Source of the DNA: an uncultured bacterium
Lineage (GTDB): Bacteria > Verrucomicrobiota > Kiritimatiellia > RFP12 > CAIWXQ01
Length of the DNA: 52,939 nucleotides
Direction of reading: 5' to 3'
NCBI GenBank assembly: GCA_903861045.1
Contig: CAIOST010000030.1
Location: forward strand, 1-52,939
Numbering within the stretch: position 1 is the first letter of the stretch; each line of letters opens with the position of its first letter. Made by a program: the position numbers and the translations under genes. Under the pieces are notes generated by a model that saw only the letters and a list, made by a program, of their open reading frames with translations, ran no database searches and was not told where the DNA came from. This document shows positions 40,975 to 49,695 of the stretch, in pieces.

Positions 40975-42933
40975 CTATCTGCCACCTCCAGATGTCAGCG
41001 GCCGGTAGAGCCGGTCCCGGAACTTCGCCTCACGCAGCAGGACCGCCTGCAGGAAGCGGAAGCTGTCGGCCAGATACCCCTCATAACCCGAGGGCTTTCC
41101 GTCCCAGGTCGTCCAGTCGATCCCTTGACCGCCCACGTCGCGTACGCCGTTCTGAAACTCGCCGCGCCCCTGCCGCACCAACATGGCGCGCAAGACCTTG
41201 TCCGCCGGTTCGGGATCGCCGACCACGTAGTGCGCAGCCAGGTAATGCAGTACATGCCCGGCGGTGATCCCGCCGTTCATATACTGACCCACCGTGTCCG
41301 TGCCGTCTTCCTTCTTCGGACAGCCAATCGCATCGGGCAGGAGATAGTCGGCCCGCAGCACGGGCACCAGCATCGGCGGCACGCCGAGGTCGAAGCGCTT
41401 GAACCCGACCGCGTCCATCTTCGTGCGCAACTTCGCGAGAATCTCGCGCCCCTGGGCAGGCGGCACGAGTCCGTACTCGATGGCCAGACCGTTAACTGTC
41501 GGCGCGGCGTAGTCGTGCAGTTCGCCGTCGGCGCTTTTCCACCAAGCCAGCCAGCCGGTGGCCGGGTTGAGGAGCGTGGGCACGTATGCCGCCTTCAGTT
41601 TGTCGGCAAGTTGCGTGTAGCGCTTCTGCGGTTCACCACGGTCGAGTTTCTTCTCCAGATCGGCCAGGCAACGCCAGGCGCGGTAAATAAGGGCGTTGCA
41701 GTAGGCATCCTTGTGCCCGCAATTCAGCGCGTCCCACCAGGCGCACGAACGCGCCGGCTGCTTGAGCGTGCCGCGATTGCCGCTCTGCGTGGCTTCAACC
41801 AGCCCGTCGTTGTCCACGTCTCGTTTGGCCAGGAAGTCGGCGATGCGTTCGAGCCTGGCCAGGTGTTTGCCCAACCACTCCTTGTCACCCGTGACTTCCA
41901 CATAGTCCCACGCCGCGATCAGCACGCCGACGTTGGCGTCAAGGAAGTTGACGTAGTCCCAGTAGCAGACCACTTCGCCGGTCGGACGCATGCGCTTGTC
42001 ATCCAACCAGAACTCGAGGGTCCGGCGGACCAGCGGCATCATCGAGATCCCTTTCGCGACTTCAGGCGTCCAAAGCGCCTGGTCCGCGTAGAACCACAGT
42101 GAGCAACTGGCCGGATCGCTGACCACGTTGTTGCCGAGCATGCCGGCTGGCGCGCTGAAGGGGTTCCCTTGGTCACCCCACCGCGCGCTGGGCTGCCAGA
42201 TGTTGAACCAGCCGCGACGGGCCTGCGCCCAGAGGTCGGTGTCGACCAGCCCCGCCGGCGGCGTCAGAAGATGCGGCGAGAACGCCAGTGTGTCAACGGT
42301 TCCAGCCTGCGGCGGCGTCAGATCCAGCACCAGATTAACAACCTTCTCCTTGCGACTGCCATCCAGGCTGGCCTTCTGCAAGGTCTGGCGTCCGGCGGCC
42401 GTGGACTGGCCGGTCAGCAGCAGTTGCCCGAAATCCGGCGCGCTCACGATGGCCGGCAGGCGGAAGCTGCCATCGGCACTCCAGTCGCCCGAGAGCGCCG
42501 TCACCGGCGTAACGCTCGGTGCGAAAGGCAGGACCAGTTCCATACCCTCGATCGCGCCCAGCGCCGGCCCCTTGCCGCTGAACTGCAGCGTCAGGCTCCC
42601 CTTGGCGGCCTCGACGCGCCAGCCGATCTCGGTTTCCGGCGCGATTGTGATCCCGTACGACGAGACGCCGACAGCCGCATTCGTCTCCACGCGCGTCGGC
42701 AGATCCGCGCCATGGCGCCACTGCCCGCCCATGCGAATCCGCAACCCCGCCGTCGTCTGCGGCCGCAGCAGGCTGATCTTCTCGCGGCCGGTGCCTTCGG
42801 TATCCCAGCTTACCGCCGTGATCTCGGCGCGGGCGGCACCGGTTGCCACACGCACGGCCGGATCACCGGCCAGGGCCAAATCACTACACATGACCATCGC
42901 TGCCATAACATACCTCCAGTTCCATGAGTTCAT
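40975..42933 (-). CDS. Secreted six-hairpin glycosidase-like enzyme
   Basis: A 652-residue exported protein. The ATG at 42933 gives a standard signal peptide (WRYVMAAMVMCSDLALAGD), with GGGAGA 11 bases upstream; the alternative start at 42960 adds nine acidic or polar residues. A beta-rich N-terminal third (TVDTLAFSPHLLTP) precedes an (alpha/alpha)6 barrel with VCYWDYVNFLDANVGVLIAA, CAWWDALNCGHKDAYCNALI, NPATGWLAWWKSADGELHDY and QYMNGGITAGHVLHYLAAHY. The ATGRIAGWK/ATGWLAWWK-type block and the NGG[LI]T block are shared with the enzyme at 37452-39914, so these two are distant paralogues. The family number is uncertain. Confidence 0.78.
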   Translation of the reverse strand: MNSWNWRYVMAAMVMCSDLALAGDPAVRVATGAARAEITAVSWDTEGTGREKISLLRPQTTAGLRIRMGGQWRHGADLPTRVETNAAVGVSSYGITIAPETEIGWRVEAAKGSLTLQFSGKGPALGAIEGMELVLPFAPSVTPVTALSGDWSADGSFRLPAIVSAPDFGQLLLTGQSTAAGRQTLQKASLDGSRKEKVVNLVLDLTPPQAGTVDTLAFSPHLLTPPAGLVDTDLWAQARRGWFNIWQPSARWGDQGNPFSAPAGMLGNNVVSDPASCSLWFYADQALWTPEVAKGISMMPLVRRTLEFWLDDKRMRPTGEVVCYWDYVNFLDANVGVLIAAWDYVEVTGDKEWLGKHLARLERIADFLAKRDVDNDGLVEATQSGNRGTLKQPARSCAWWDALNCGHKDAYCNALIYRAWRCLADLEKKLDRGEPQKRYTQLADKLKAAYVPTLLNPATGWLAWWKSADGELHDYAAPTVNGLAIEYGLVPPAQGREILAKLRTKMDAVGFKRFDLGVPPMLVPVLRADYLLPDAIGCPKKEDGTDTVGQYMNGGITAGHVLHYLAAHYVVGDPEPADKVLRAMLVRQGRGEFQNGVRDVGGQGIDWTTWDGKPSGYEGYLADSFRFLQAVLLREAKFRDRLYRPLTSGGGR

Positions 42934-42956
42934 GATCAGATTGTCTCCCAATTCTT

Positions 42957-43112
42957 TCATTCACCTCGTACCGACACCGTCTTCATTACCCTCTGCTGCC
43001 ACCAGCGCTGCACCGTCTGCCCCCAGCAGCCGAGTTCGTAGTTCGGGATCCAGGGCGCGGGCTTGCCGGCCATGATCTGGTGAAAGCATTGACGATGATT
43101 CGGGATATTCAT
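42957..43112 (-). pseudogene. N-terminal remnant of a URO-D-like gene
   Basis: The frame from ATG 43112 reads MNIPNHRQCFHQIMAG and IPNYELGCWGQTVQRWW, matching the first 40-50 residues of URO-D-superfamily proteins. It then runs into a stop at 42957. The rest of the expected 350 residues is absent; the secreted glycosidase gene begins directly afterwards. Confidence 0.55.
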
Positions 43113-43417
43113 GGACAACGCCCCCTCGCTGCTGCCATCCCTTGTCATGTTTGTTTTCGACGCCTATGAGCTGCTGATGGCTTGATAGTACGAAGAATAT
43201 GATGATGCTGGATAGCCTCTCTATGTTTTTAATTTGAGTATTCTTGTTCAACAAACGCGAACGTCGAGCGCTCGCCGACGATCAGCGATCGCCGCTACAG
43301 CCATTCACCTCCCTGTAGCGGCGGTCACCGACCGCCAGTTGAAATGGCGCACCGGATCAATATCTCAAGCGCGCACGCTACCGGCTATTGCGTCGATTTC
43401 CCCGGCCCCTGCCTACT
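43113..43417. other. Intergenic region with a hairpin pair
   Basis: No gene seen. The notable structure is CGCCGCTACAG (43290-43300) / CTGTAGCGGCG (43313-43323), overlapping a second stem GGCGGTC-ACC-GACCGCC (43320-43336). The two are mutually exclusive. They lie just beyond the HsdR stop codon and could limit its transcript. Confidence 0.5.
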
Positions 43418-46351
43418 TCACGCCGCCCATTTACGGCCTTGGCTGGCATAGGTGAGCATCAGATCCAAAACGCTGCTGCATTTTTCCGTGAACATGACGC
43501 GGTCGTAACTTGCCGGTAGATGTTCGTGCAGAACCGCCTCCACCGCCGAGCGGACGCGGCCTTTGGACTGCAAGTCCTTGTACCAGTCCTGTACGAGAAC
43601 CTTGGGTTGCTCCTCGCGCAGACGGTGCAGGAGGGATTTGGAGGCGAGTCGGACTTGCTGGTTTTCTTCCCTGGTCAGGTTGTCCTTCTTCAGGAGGTCG
43701 AACAGTTCGAGTTCGTCCTCCGTGAGCCCTTCGCGAATGTGGCGTTCCGATTCCTTCTTCAACTCCCGCATGTATTGCAGGAGTTCGGCGAAGTAGTTGT
43801 CTGCGGAGGAACTGCCGGCATTGTACCGATCAATGATGTTTTGCAGGCGCGTGGCGAAATCAACGCGGGTGGCGTTTTCTTGCAGCATCTGTTCGATTTT
43901 GTGTTCAATAAACGCGCATAGATCGGCAATCTCGATGTTCTTATATACAGCTTCCTTGAAGCCTTTGGCCAACTGATCGAAGTCCACCTTGCTCAGGTCG
44001 AGCGTCCGGCCGGACTGGGCAATGTGCCATCCCATATCCGGTCCAGTCTCCCGGATCCCGCTGGAGCGATCGACTACCAGGCTTTCATCGAGCAGTTCCC
44101 CTACCCGGGTCGCCACGGCATCCGTGTCGGCCTGCTCGATGATGGCGTCCACCACGCCGCGCAGGTACTGAAAGACCGCGACTGACTTGACCACAGGTTG
44201 ACCAAGAATCTCGGGTTTGCAAGCCTCATAGAGCCCCGTGATCGTATTCTCGTAGACCGCAAAGGCCTTCCGGTCGTCGTCGTTTGCCAATAGGCGGTCG
44301 GCATATTCCTCGAACACGCTGATCTTATTGAACACGTCCCGGCTTTCCAGCAGTCTGGCAAGGTGCATGCCCAACTCATCGCAAAATGTCAGACCTTGCG
44401 CAACGGCATCTTCGAGCAACTTGAACAGTTCGGTCTTATCTTGAACGGGCTGGGCGTCGCGGTCCGCTTCGCCCTGGGCATAGTCCTTCAGTGCCTTGCG
44501 CATGTTCCGGAAGACGTTGTAGTAGTCGATGATCTCGCCGTTCTTCTTCTCCACGCTGTTGATCTTCCAGGACGTGACCCGGTTCGCGCGGGCAATCGTC
44601 TGCATCAACGTGTGGTCCTTCATCGGCTTGTCGAGATAGAGCGTTGAGAGCGTTGGTGCGTCAAAGCCCGTCAGCCACATGGCGCAGACAAACACGAGTT
44701 GCAGTGGATTCTCGGGGTCCTTGAAGTTGTACTCCACGTCGTGCCCGTGTTCATCCAGGCGGTTCATGCGGTCACGGTGCGGCCTGATGTCGAGTTTCTG
44801 CTTCGCGAACTTCTTTGCCTCGTCCGCCTCTTCGCTGATGATCACGGCCATCTGAACCGACCGCATGTAGTCCACCTGCTTCTGCAGCCGCTGCTTCTCC
44901 CCCTCGTCTTTCGATTTCCCGATCTGCCCGCGCATTTCCCTGATCTGTTCTTTCCAGAGGCGCTGGACCTTATCGTACATCTTCACGGCGGTGAATTTGT
45001 CGAGGGAGACAACCATGCCTTTGCCCAGGTAGCCGCGGCGCGGGAAGTGATAGACGATGTCCTTGGCAATGGTTTCCAAGCGATCATCGCGCTTGATGAC
45101 TTCGATTTCCACAGCGAAGCGATTCTCGAGTTTGGCCTGCTGGACTGGGTCGAGATTCTCGTCCTCCACGATCTCCGCGAAGTCGTCGCCGAGGTTCAGG
45201 TTCTGAATCAGCACTTCGGGGACGCGTTTCTTGTAAAACAACGGCACGGTTGCGCCGTCGTCCATGGACTGCTTGAAGTTGTACTCCGAAACGTAGTCGC
45301 CAAACCACTGGTTGGTTTTGCGTTCACTGCCGAGCAGCGGCGTGCCGGTGAAAGCGATAAACTGCGCGTTCTTCAGGCCGGCGCGCATGTTCTCGGCCAG
45401 TTTCCGATACTGGCTGCGATGCGCCTCATCCACCATGACGATGATGTCGCTTCGCGGCGACAGTTCCGGGTAGTCCTGGCCGGCGGGCCAACCAAACTTC
45501 TGGATCAGCGTGAACACAAGCCGTTTGTTCTGGCCGAGGAACTTCCGCAGCTCCTCGCTATCCTTGGGTTGGGCGGCCTCTGTCTCGGTGACGGTACCGG
45601 TATGCAGGAAGTTCCGGTAAATCTGGCCGTCCAGGTCTTCCCGGTCTGTCACGACCACGAACGTGAAGTCGCCGGTCTGTTTGCGGAAGATCTTCCGAGC
45701 GTAGAAGATCATCGAGAAACTCTTGCCTGCCCCCTGGGTGTGCCAGAAAACACCCAGTTTGCCCTTCAACGCCTCCCGCTGGAGAAACGTGTCGTAGGCG
45801 CGATTCACGCCGATGAACTGGTGATTCTGCGCGATGATCTTCTGCGTGCCCTTGTAGTAGAGGAGGAAGTTCTCGACGTAGTCCAGGAGTCGCTGGCGGG
45901 GGAACAAACCGGCAATGACGCCTTCCAGACTCGTCCCCTTGCTCCGGATCTCCTCGCGGTTGACCTTCTGCTTCTCGTCCACGCCGCGAAACCAATTGAA
46001 AAAGTGCTCCCATTCGGCCGTGATGCTGCCGACCTTGGTCTCGACGGCATTGGAGAGCACGCAGAAGGCATTGGTCAAGAAGAGTTGCGGAATCTCGCGC
46101 TTGTAGTTGGTCAGGTTGTCGGTGAAGGCGGTTTTGAGCTTGACGTTCGAGTTCTTCAACTCGATGAAGACCAAGGGCAGTCCGTTCACATACAGAAGCA
46201 CATCGGGGCGCCGGAAACCGCGGTCGCCTTTGATCCACAACTGCGTCACAGTCAGGTAGCGGTTTTCGTCCGGGTGGTTGAAGTCGATCAGGTGTTGGAG
46301 GTTCTGCACCAGCGCAAACTCGATCTGGTCCTCCGAGATGAAGTTAGGCAT
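43418..46351 (-). CDS. hsdR: Type I restriction enzyme R subunit (HsdR), N-terminally shortened
   Basis: A 977-residue ATP-dependent restriction subunit. The nuclease core RRPDVLLYVNG-LPLVFIELKN supplies the PD-(D/E)xK residues. The helicase has Walker A HTQGAGKS (Lys210) and DEAH at 308-311, then FTGTPLL and the motif VI-like QTIARANRV. The N-terminus MPNFISEDQIEFALVQNLQH is followed at once by IDFNHPDENRYLTVTQLW. In relatives, about 90-110 residues separate these blocks (from memory), so an in-frame deletion is likely. The gene follows the NTase gene by 8 bases. No HsdM or HsdS gene is in the window, so it either works with distant subunits or is an orphan. Confidence 0.92.
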   Translation of the reverse strand: MPNFISEDQIEFALVQNLQHLIDFNHPDENRYLTVTQLWIKGDRGFRRPDVLLYVNGLPLVFIELKNSNVKLKTAFTDNLTNYKREIPQLFLTNAFCVLSNAVETKVGSITAEWEHFFNWFRGVDEKQKVNREEIRSKGTSLEGVIAGLFPRQRLLDYVENFLLYYKGTQKIIAQNHQFIGVNRAYDTFLQREALKGKLGVFWHTQGAGKSFSMIFYARKIFRKQTGDFTFVVVTDREDLDGQIYRNFLHTGTVTETEAAQPKDSEELRKFLGQNKRLVFTLIQKFGWPAGQDYPELSPRSDIIVMVDEAHRSQYRKLAENMRAGLKNAQFIAFTGTPLLGSERKTNQWFGDYVSEYNFKQSMDDGATVPLFYKKRVPEVLIQNLNLGDDFAEIVEDENLDPVQQAKLENRFAVEIEVIKRDDRLETIAKDIVYHFPRRGYLGKGMVVSLDKFTAVKMYDKVQRLWKEQIREMRGQIGKSKDEGEKQRLQKQVDYMRSVQMAVIISEEADEAKKFAKQKLDIRPHRDRMNRLDEHGHDVEYNFKDPENPLQLVFVCAMWLTGFDAPTLSTLYLDKPMKDHTLMQTIARANRVTSWKINSVEKKNGEIIDYYNVFRNMRKALKDYAQGEADRDAQPVQDKTELFKLLEDAVAQGLTFCDELGMHLARLLESRDVFNKISVFEEYADRLLANDDDRKAFAVYENTITGLYEACKPEILGQPVVKSVAVFQYLRGVVDAIIEQADTDAVATRVGELLDESLVVDRSSGIRETGPDMGWHIAQSGRTLDLSKVDFDQLAKGFKEAVYKNIEIADLCAFIEHKIEQMLQENATRVDFATRLQNIIDRYNAGSSSADNYFAELLQYMRELKKESERHIREGLTEDELELFDLLKKDNLTREENQQVRLASKSLLHRLREEQPKVLVQDWYKDLQSKGRVRSAVEAVLHEHLPASYDRVMFTEKCSSVLDLMLTYASQGRKWAA

Positions 46352-46359
46352 GGTTGGTG

Positions 46360-47196
46360 TCAGACTAACAGATGCAGGAAACGTTGCACCAGTTCATAGG
46401 CGCGTCGAGCCTGCATGGCGCGCGTTTCCGTGTCTGAAGCGTTGTGAAATTCAACGACCTGTTGCGGACCGAAATCGTCCACGGAGGTGAACTTCTCCCG
46501 CAGGATGGCGCGGGCCTTGATCACGTCGGGGTCAGTTCCGCGCGTCTTCCAGTCCGTAGCCAGTGGTTCCATGCCAGCGGGGTTGTGTTCCAGACAGAAG
46601 CAGATATCGTACGCATCCTTGGGCTTCTCGCGACCACCGAGCGCATACGCCTTCATCACCAGGAAATCCGCAATGGAGGCGAGCCGCAACTTGACCGTGT
46701 TCTGCGCGCCACTCACATTCCGGCCGGACAACGACTGGTCAACCGGCGCACGGAACGCGGCGCCACAGCCGTCGGCCTGCAGCACGCGGAAGCCTGCCAG
46801 CAACTTCGGGCTGTGTTTTTTCAGTTTGATCGCCTGGGGTGCCAGAAACTCAACTTCCACCTGCACCGGCGGGTTGCCGTCCTTGAGATCGACCTCAGTC
46901 ACGAACTGGAACTTCTGGGTTCCCGCGCGGTAACGCCGCGTTTCCAGAAGCAGTTTGACCAAATCCGCATAGCGCCCGTCGTTCAGTTTTGCCGCGTCCA
47001 GGGCGATGTCCACGTCAATGCTGCCGCTGTGCGATTCGCCCGCATTGGGGATTAACAGATCGGGAATCCAACCGCCTATGATCACCATGCAATCCCTGAA
47101 GGAAGCCAGCACCTGCCCCACATCGATGAGTACGCGGCGCGCCGCATCGACCTGCCGCTGGGTGTAATCGGACTCGTACCGTGGCTCGGGGTTCAT
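46360..47196 (-). CDS. AbiEii-like nucleotidyltransferase (type IV toxin candidate)
   Basis: A 278-residue protein. The start at 47196 overlaps the stop of the upstream gene (ATGA), so translation is coupled; an earlier in-frame start at 47220 is less likely. The minimal nucleotidyltransferase signature is clear: IIGGWIPDLL (GG at 41-42) followed by SGSIDVDIAL (metal-binding Asp61 and Asp63). Later, FLVMKAYALGGREKPKDAYD is the conserved helix with K-x-K/D seen in AbiEii/DUF1814-type enzymes. Such toxins transfer nucleotides, in known cases to tRNA. The upstream gene encodes the matching AbiEi-like partner. Confidence 0.8.
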   Translation of the reverse strand: MNPEPRYESDYTQRQVDAARRVLIDVGQVLASFRDCMVIIGGWIPDLLIPNAGESHSGSIDVDIALDAAKLNDGRYADLVKLLLETRRYRAGTQKFQFVTEVDLKDGNPPVQVEVEFLAPQAIKLKKHSPKLLAGFRVLQADGCGAAFRAPVDQSLSGRNVSGAQNTVKLRLASIADFLVMKAYALGGREKPKDAYDICFCLEHNPAGMEPLATDWKTRGTDPDVIKARAILREKFTSVDDFGPQQVVEFHNASDTETRAMQARRAYELVQRFLHLLV

Positions 47197-48320
47197 ATCT
47201 TGCGTTCCCCTGCTTTCCATTTAGGTTTCAAGCACTGTCCCAGCACAGCCTCGGCCGCCTCTGCGCCACGCCCACCGCAGTGGCAGAGATCCACGTAGGT
47301 CTGTACTTCGTTCGTGCAGGCCAGTCGGTTGCCGCTCTGCGCGCCGGCATCCGCCTGGTAGAAGACCCCGTCGTTGTCGGGGATCAACACCACCAGGTTC
47401 TCACCCGACTCCACCAGTTTGGCCTCGATGGCCTGCTCGAATCCAGGAATTGCAGATTCCCTGACATACAGCCAAGTCTTCGGTTGACGGACGTGCGGCG
47501 CCTGGAAGTCGGCGGCGGAGAATGCCGCATATGCCGCTTCCTCGTTGACGCACGCGCCGAAGTTGGCCAGGGCTTCGCGGAGTTTGCTCCCCTGCAGCAG
47601 GGTGAAGTAGTTACGGCGCTGATGCCGGTCGAACCGGTATGCGTCCCGCCACGCGAATAGGAGTTTCAATGGATCGCGAACCCGGAATCCGCCATTCGGG
47701 AGTTCCTCGATGAAGGCCTCATCCCTGAGATACCGGACTACCTTGTTGACCAGGCCGAGACTGACATTCGGTTGGCACTGGGTCTGCATCTTCCGCTGCG
47801 TCCAATACATCTCACGCTTCTCGGGTTGCAGGAGTGCCCTGATGACACGGCCCGCCGCGGGCGTGCTCAGATTGGCGAGCGGTCTGGGACGGCGGTGAAC
47901 GGATGGTATCCCGGTGTGCTGGAGATGGAGCAGACCAGGTACGTCCAGTCGGCAGTTGCCGGCCAGATCGAACCACCCCCATCCGCGTTCCGCGCAGAGT
48001 TCTGCTATACGCGGCGAGACCGATGGCAGGCCCAGTACCGGAACGGCCTCCCTGGCGGGAGGCAGAACCTGCTGAACCCGGTCTGCGAACTGACGGAACT
48101 CGCTTGGCCGCAACTCCTTCTTGCACTCGACGCACAAAAGCGCTTTGCCGCCTTTGGGCAATGGCACGGTGACCAGGAGGTCGATTACCCGTCCTGTCCC
48201 TACCCGCGCCTCCCTCGTCATCTCCCAACCACGCAGCCAACCGACCTGATCCAGCAACTTCCCCAGGCTGGCCGCCAGGGCTCTCTCAACTTGGATTTCA
48301 GAATGGTTGTCCGCGTTCAT
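47193..48320 (-). CDS. AbiEi-like antitoxin with nuclease-like N-terminal motif
   Basis: A 375-residue protein; the ATG at 48320 has AAGGA 8 bases upstream (a GTG at 48338 is the alternative). The N-terminal 90 residues resemble a PD-(D/E)xK fold: VIDLLVTVPLPKGGKALLCVECKKE with Asp47, Glu65 and Lys67. A winged-helix region follows (MYWTQRKMQTQCQPNVSLGL, VNKVVRYLRDEAFIEEL), and the C-terminal half is the domain typical of AbiEi-family proteins (DPLKLLFAWRDAYRFDRHQ). AbiEi antitoxins repress their own operon, and the inverted repeats upstream fit that. It is first in an operon with the nucleotidyltransferase and HsdR genes. Confidence 0.75.
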   Translation of the reverse strand: MNADNHSEIQVERALAASLGKLLDQVGWLRGWEMTREARVGTGRVIDLLVTVPLPKGGKALLCVECKKELRPSEFRQFADRVQQVLPPAREAVPVLGLPSVSPRIAELCAERGWGWFDLAGNCRLDVPGLLHLQHTGIPSVHRRPRPLANLSTPAAGRVIRALLQPEKREMYWTQRKMQTQCQPNVSLGLVNKVVRYLRDEAFIEELPNGGFRVRDPLKLLFAWRDAYRFDRHQRRNYFTLLQGSKLREALANFGACVNEEAAYAAFSAADFQAPHVRQPKTWLYVRESAIPGFEQAIEAKLVESGENLVVLIPDNDGVFYQADAGAQSGNRLACTNEVQTYVDLCHCGGRGAEAAEAVLGQCLKPKWKAGERKI

Positions 48321-48331
48321 GACTGCATCCT

Positions 48332-48369
48332 TGTTCACGTGCGCATGAACATGCCATATATCGTGAACA
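48332..48369 (-). promoter_or_regulatory. TGTTCA repeat operator upstream of the AbiEi-like gene
   Basis: Reading toward the gene: TGTTCACG, then an AT-rich ATATAT, a second TGTTCA, and the inverted TGAACA. The outer arms TGTTCACG (48332-48339) and CGTGAACA (48362-48369) are perfect complements. This fits autoregulation by AbiEi-type proteins through inverted repeats. A -10 box is probably the ATATAT between the arms. Confidence 0.6.
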
Positions 48370-48378
48370 CATGCAAGC

Positions 48379-48606
48379 CTATTCTACTGGCCGTCCCCCG
48401 GCCACCATGGTCTTTTCCTGAAGCTTGCGGTCCACGGCGCCGCGTTTTCCTTCGGCTTGGGCTTGCGCGGCCTGCTGCTTCTCGTGCTGGCGCACGGTCT
48501 TGTCCAGTTGCTTCACCCCTTCGTGCAGGGCGGCGAAGAAGGGATCGAAGGTTTCGCGCAGTTGGCGCTGGGATTTGTTCTGTTGCGATATGTCGAGTGC
48601 TTTTTC
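48379..48606 (-). pseudogene. Charged helical C-terminal remnant, family unknown
   Basis: A minus-strand frame without a start codon reads EKALDISQQNKSQRQLRETF, FFAALHEGVKQLDKTVRQHE and KLQEKTMVAGG before a TAG at 48379. It is rich in Gln, Glu and Lys with a heptad-like pattern, suggesting the end of a coiled-coil protein. Upstream of 48606 the frame turns into GC-rich non-coding text. It may be what is left of a defence-operon gene. Confidence 0.35.
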
Positions 48607-48699
48607 GGATCGCGCGCTTGCGCCAGGTGGCCCGCGCGTTCCGTCGCGCGGGCAGGCCGTGCGCGGAGCGCCCGGCCCACCTTTGTCCCGATACGGGCA

Positions 48700-48755
48700 C
48701 ACTACGAACGGCTTTTTGCCGGTTCTAGGCCGTTTGTAGTGACGCCGTAAGGCGT
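48700..48755. other. Tandem hairpins
   Basis: CACTACGAACGGC (48700-48712) pairs with GCCGTTTGTAGTG (48729-48741) with one mismatch. A second small stem, ACGCC-GTAA-GGCGT, follows at once. No T-run follows, so these are more like REP elements than terminators. Confidence 0.55.
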
Positions 48756-48813
48756 TTTGGCGCCATAACGTGAACTGCTGCTGGCCAAAACCACTATGCG
48801 GTAGTATTTCGGC

Positions 48814-49695
48814 ATGCGGTATTCTATTCTTGTTGCTGACCTGCGCCCCCCCGTTCAACACATGCGAACGCCAAAACCCATCCTGCGCAAGACCGACCCC
48901 AATCCGGGGCCCCTTTTGTCCTATGGCCGGGCGATGCACCCGCCCGGCATGAAATCGGCGTCCTGGAGCGCCGGAAAGCACGAGTGGAATATCGGCTACA
49001 CCCTTGCCGGCGAGGTGCGGGAGATCCTGCCGCAGGGGGAAACCTGGGAGCACCCGCACGACTTCATGCTGCTGAAGCCCGGCGGCAGGCATGCCTGGGA
49101 GGTGCCGCGCGACGCCAAGGAGCCATGGCATGTGGTCTGGTTTGTGTTCCATCCCAAGCCGGAGTGGCTGCCGCTGCTGGACCTCCCGGAGGAATTCCCC
49201 CACTTCTGCCGCCTGCCGCTGGCGGGCCGGCAGCACGTCGGCAAGATCCGGCGCACGCTGCTGCAGGCGCACCGCTTTGCCAGCATCCCCTCAGGCAACG
49301 GGCAGGCGCTGGCCATGAACGCCATCGAGCGCGCGTTGCTCTGGCTGCAGATCGAGTTCGGGGAAACCAGCACAAGGCTTGACCCGCGGGTACGGACGGC
49401 CATGGAATTTTTCACCCGCCGGTTATCGGAGCCGCCGGCGATTCCGGCGGCCGCCGCGGCCTGCGGCTTGTCGGCCTCGCGCCTGAGCGGACTCTTTCTC
49501 GCCGCCACCGGGCAATCGCCGCGCGCCTGGCTGGAGCAGGCGCGCCTGCAGCATGCCCGCAGCCTGCTCGCCACTACCGGCCTGCCCGTTAAGCTCGTGG
49601 CGGCCGCCTGCGGCTATACTGACCAGCGCCACTTCGCCACCCGCTTCCGCTGTCACTTCGGTGCCACGCCCGGCCAATGCCGCGGGCAGGCGTAA
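48814..49695 (+). CDS. AraC-family transcriptional regulator
   Basis: A 293-residue protein. A cupin-type sensor domain (EWNIGYTLAGEVREI, HDFMLLKPGGRHAWEV, HVVWFVFHPKPEW) precedes the double helix-turn-helix (IPAAAAACGLSASRLSGLFL and VKLVAAACGYTDQRHFATRF, ending GATPGQC). The start at 48814 has no clear ribosome-binding site; an internal ATG at 48862 (MRTPKPIL) is an equally good start by similarity to related regulators. No target gene is adjacent in a divergent arrangement: both neighbouring regions are repeat-rich, so its original partner may have been lost. Confidence 0.85.
   Translation: MRYSILVADLRPPVQHMRTPKPILRKTDPNPGPLLSYGRAMHPPGMKSASWSAGKHEWNIGYTLAGEVREILPQGETWEHPHDFMLLKPGGRHAWEVPRDAKEPWHVVWFVFHPKPEWLPLLDLPEEFPHFCRLPLAGRQHVGKIRRTLLQAHRFASIPSGNGQALAMNAIERALLWLQIEFGETSTRLDPRVRTAMEFFTRRLSEPPAIPAAAAACGLSASRLSGLFLAATGQSPRAWLEQARLQHARSLLATTGLPVKLVAAACGYTDQRHFATRFRCHFGATPGQCRGQA

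Larger units (their letters stand above)
48370..48813. other. Region without an intact gene
   Basis: Holds a C-terminal coding remnant (48379-48606), a GC-rich stretch rich in GGGCGCTCCGC-like text, and clustered hairpins at 48700-48755, ending at the AraC gene. Confidence 0.5.

Noticed and set aside
44699-46399. 566-codon plus-strand frame inside the HsdR region
   Set aside because: Antisense of the helicase and nuclease domains of HsdR; Leu/Val/His-rich with no motifs.
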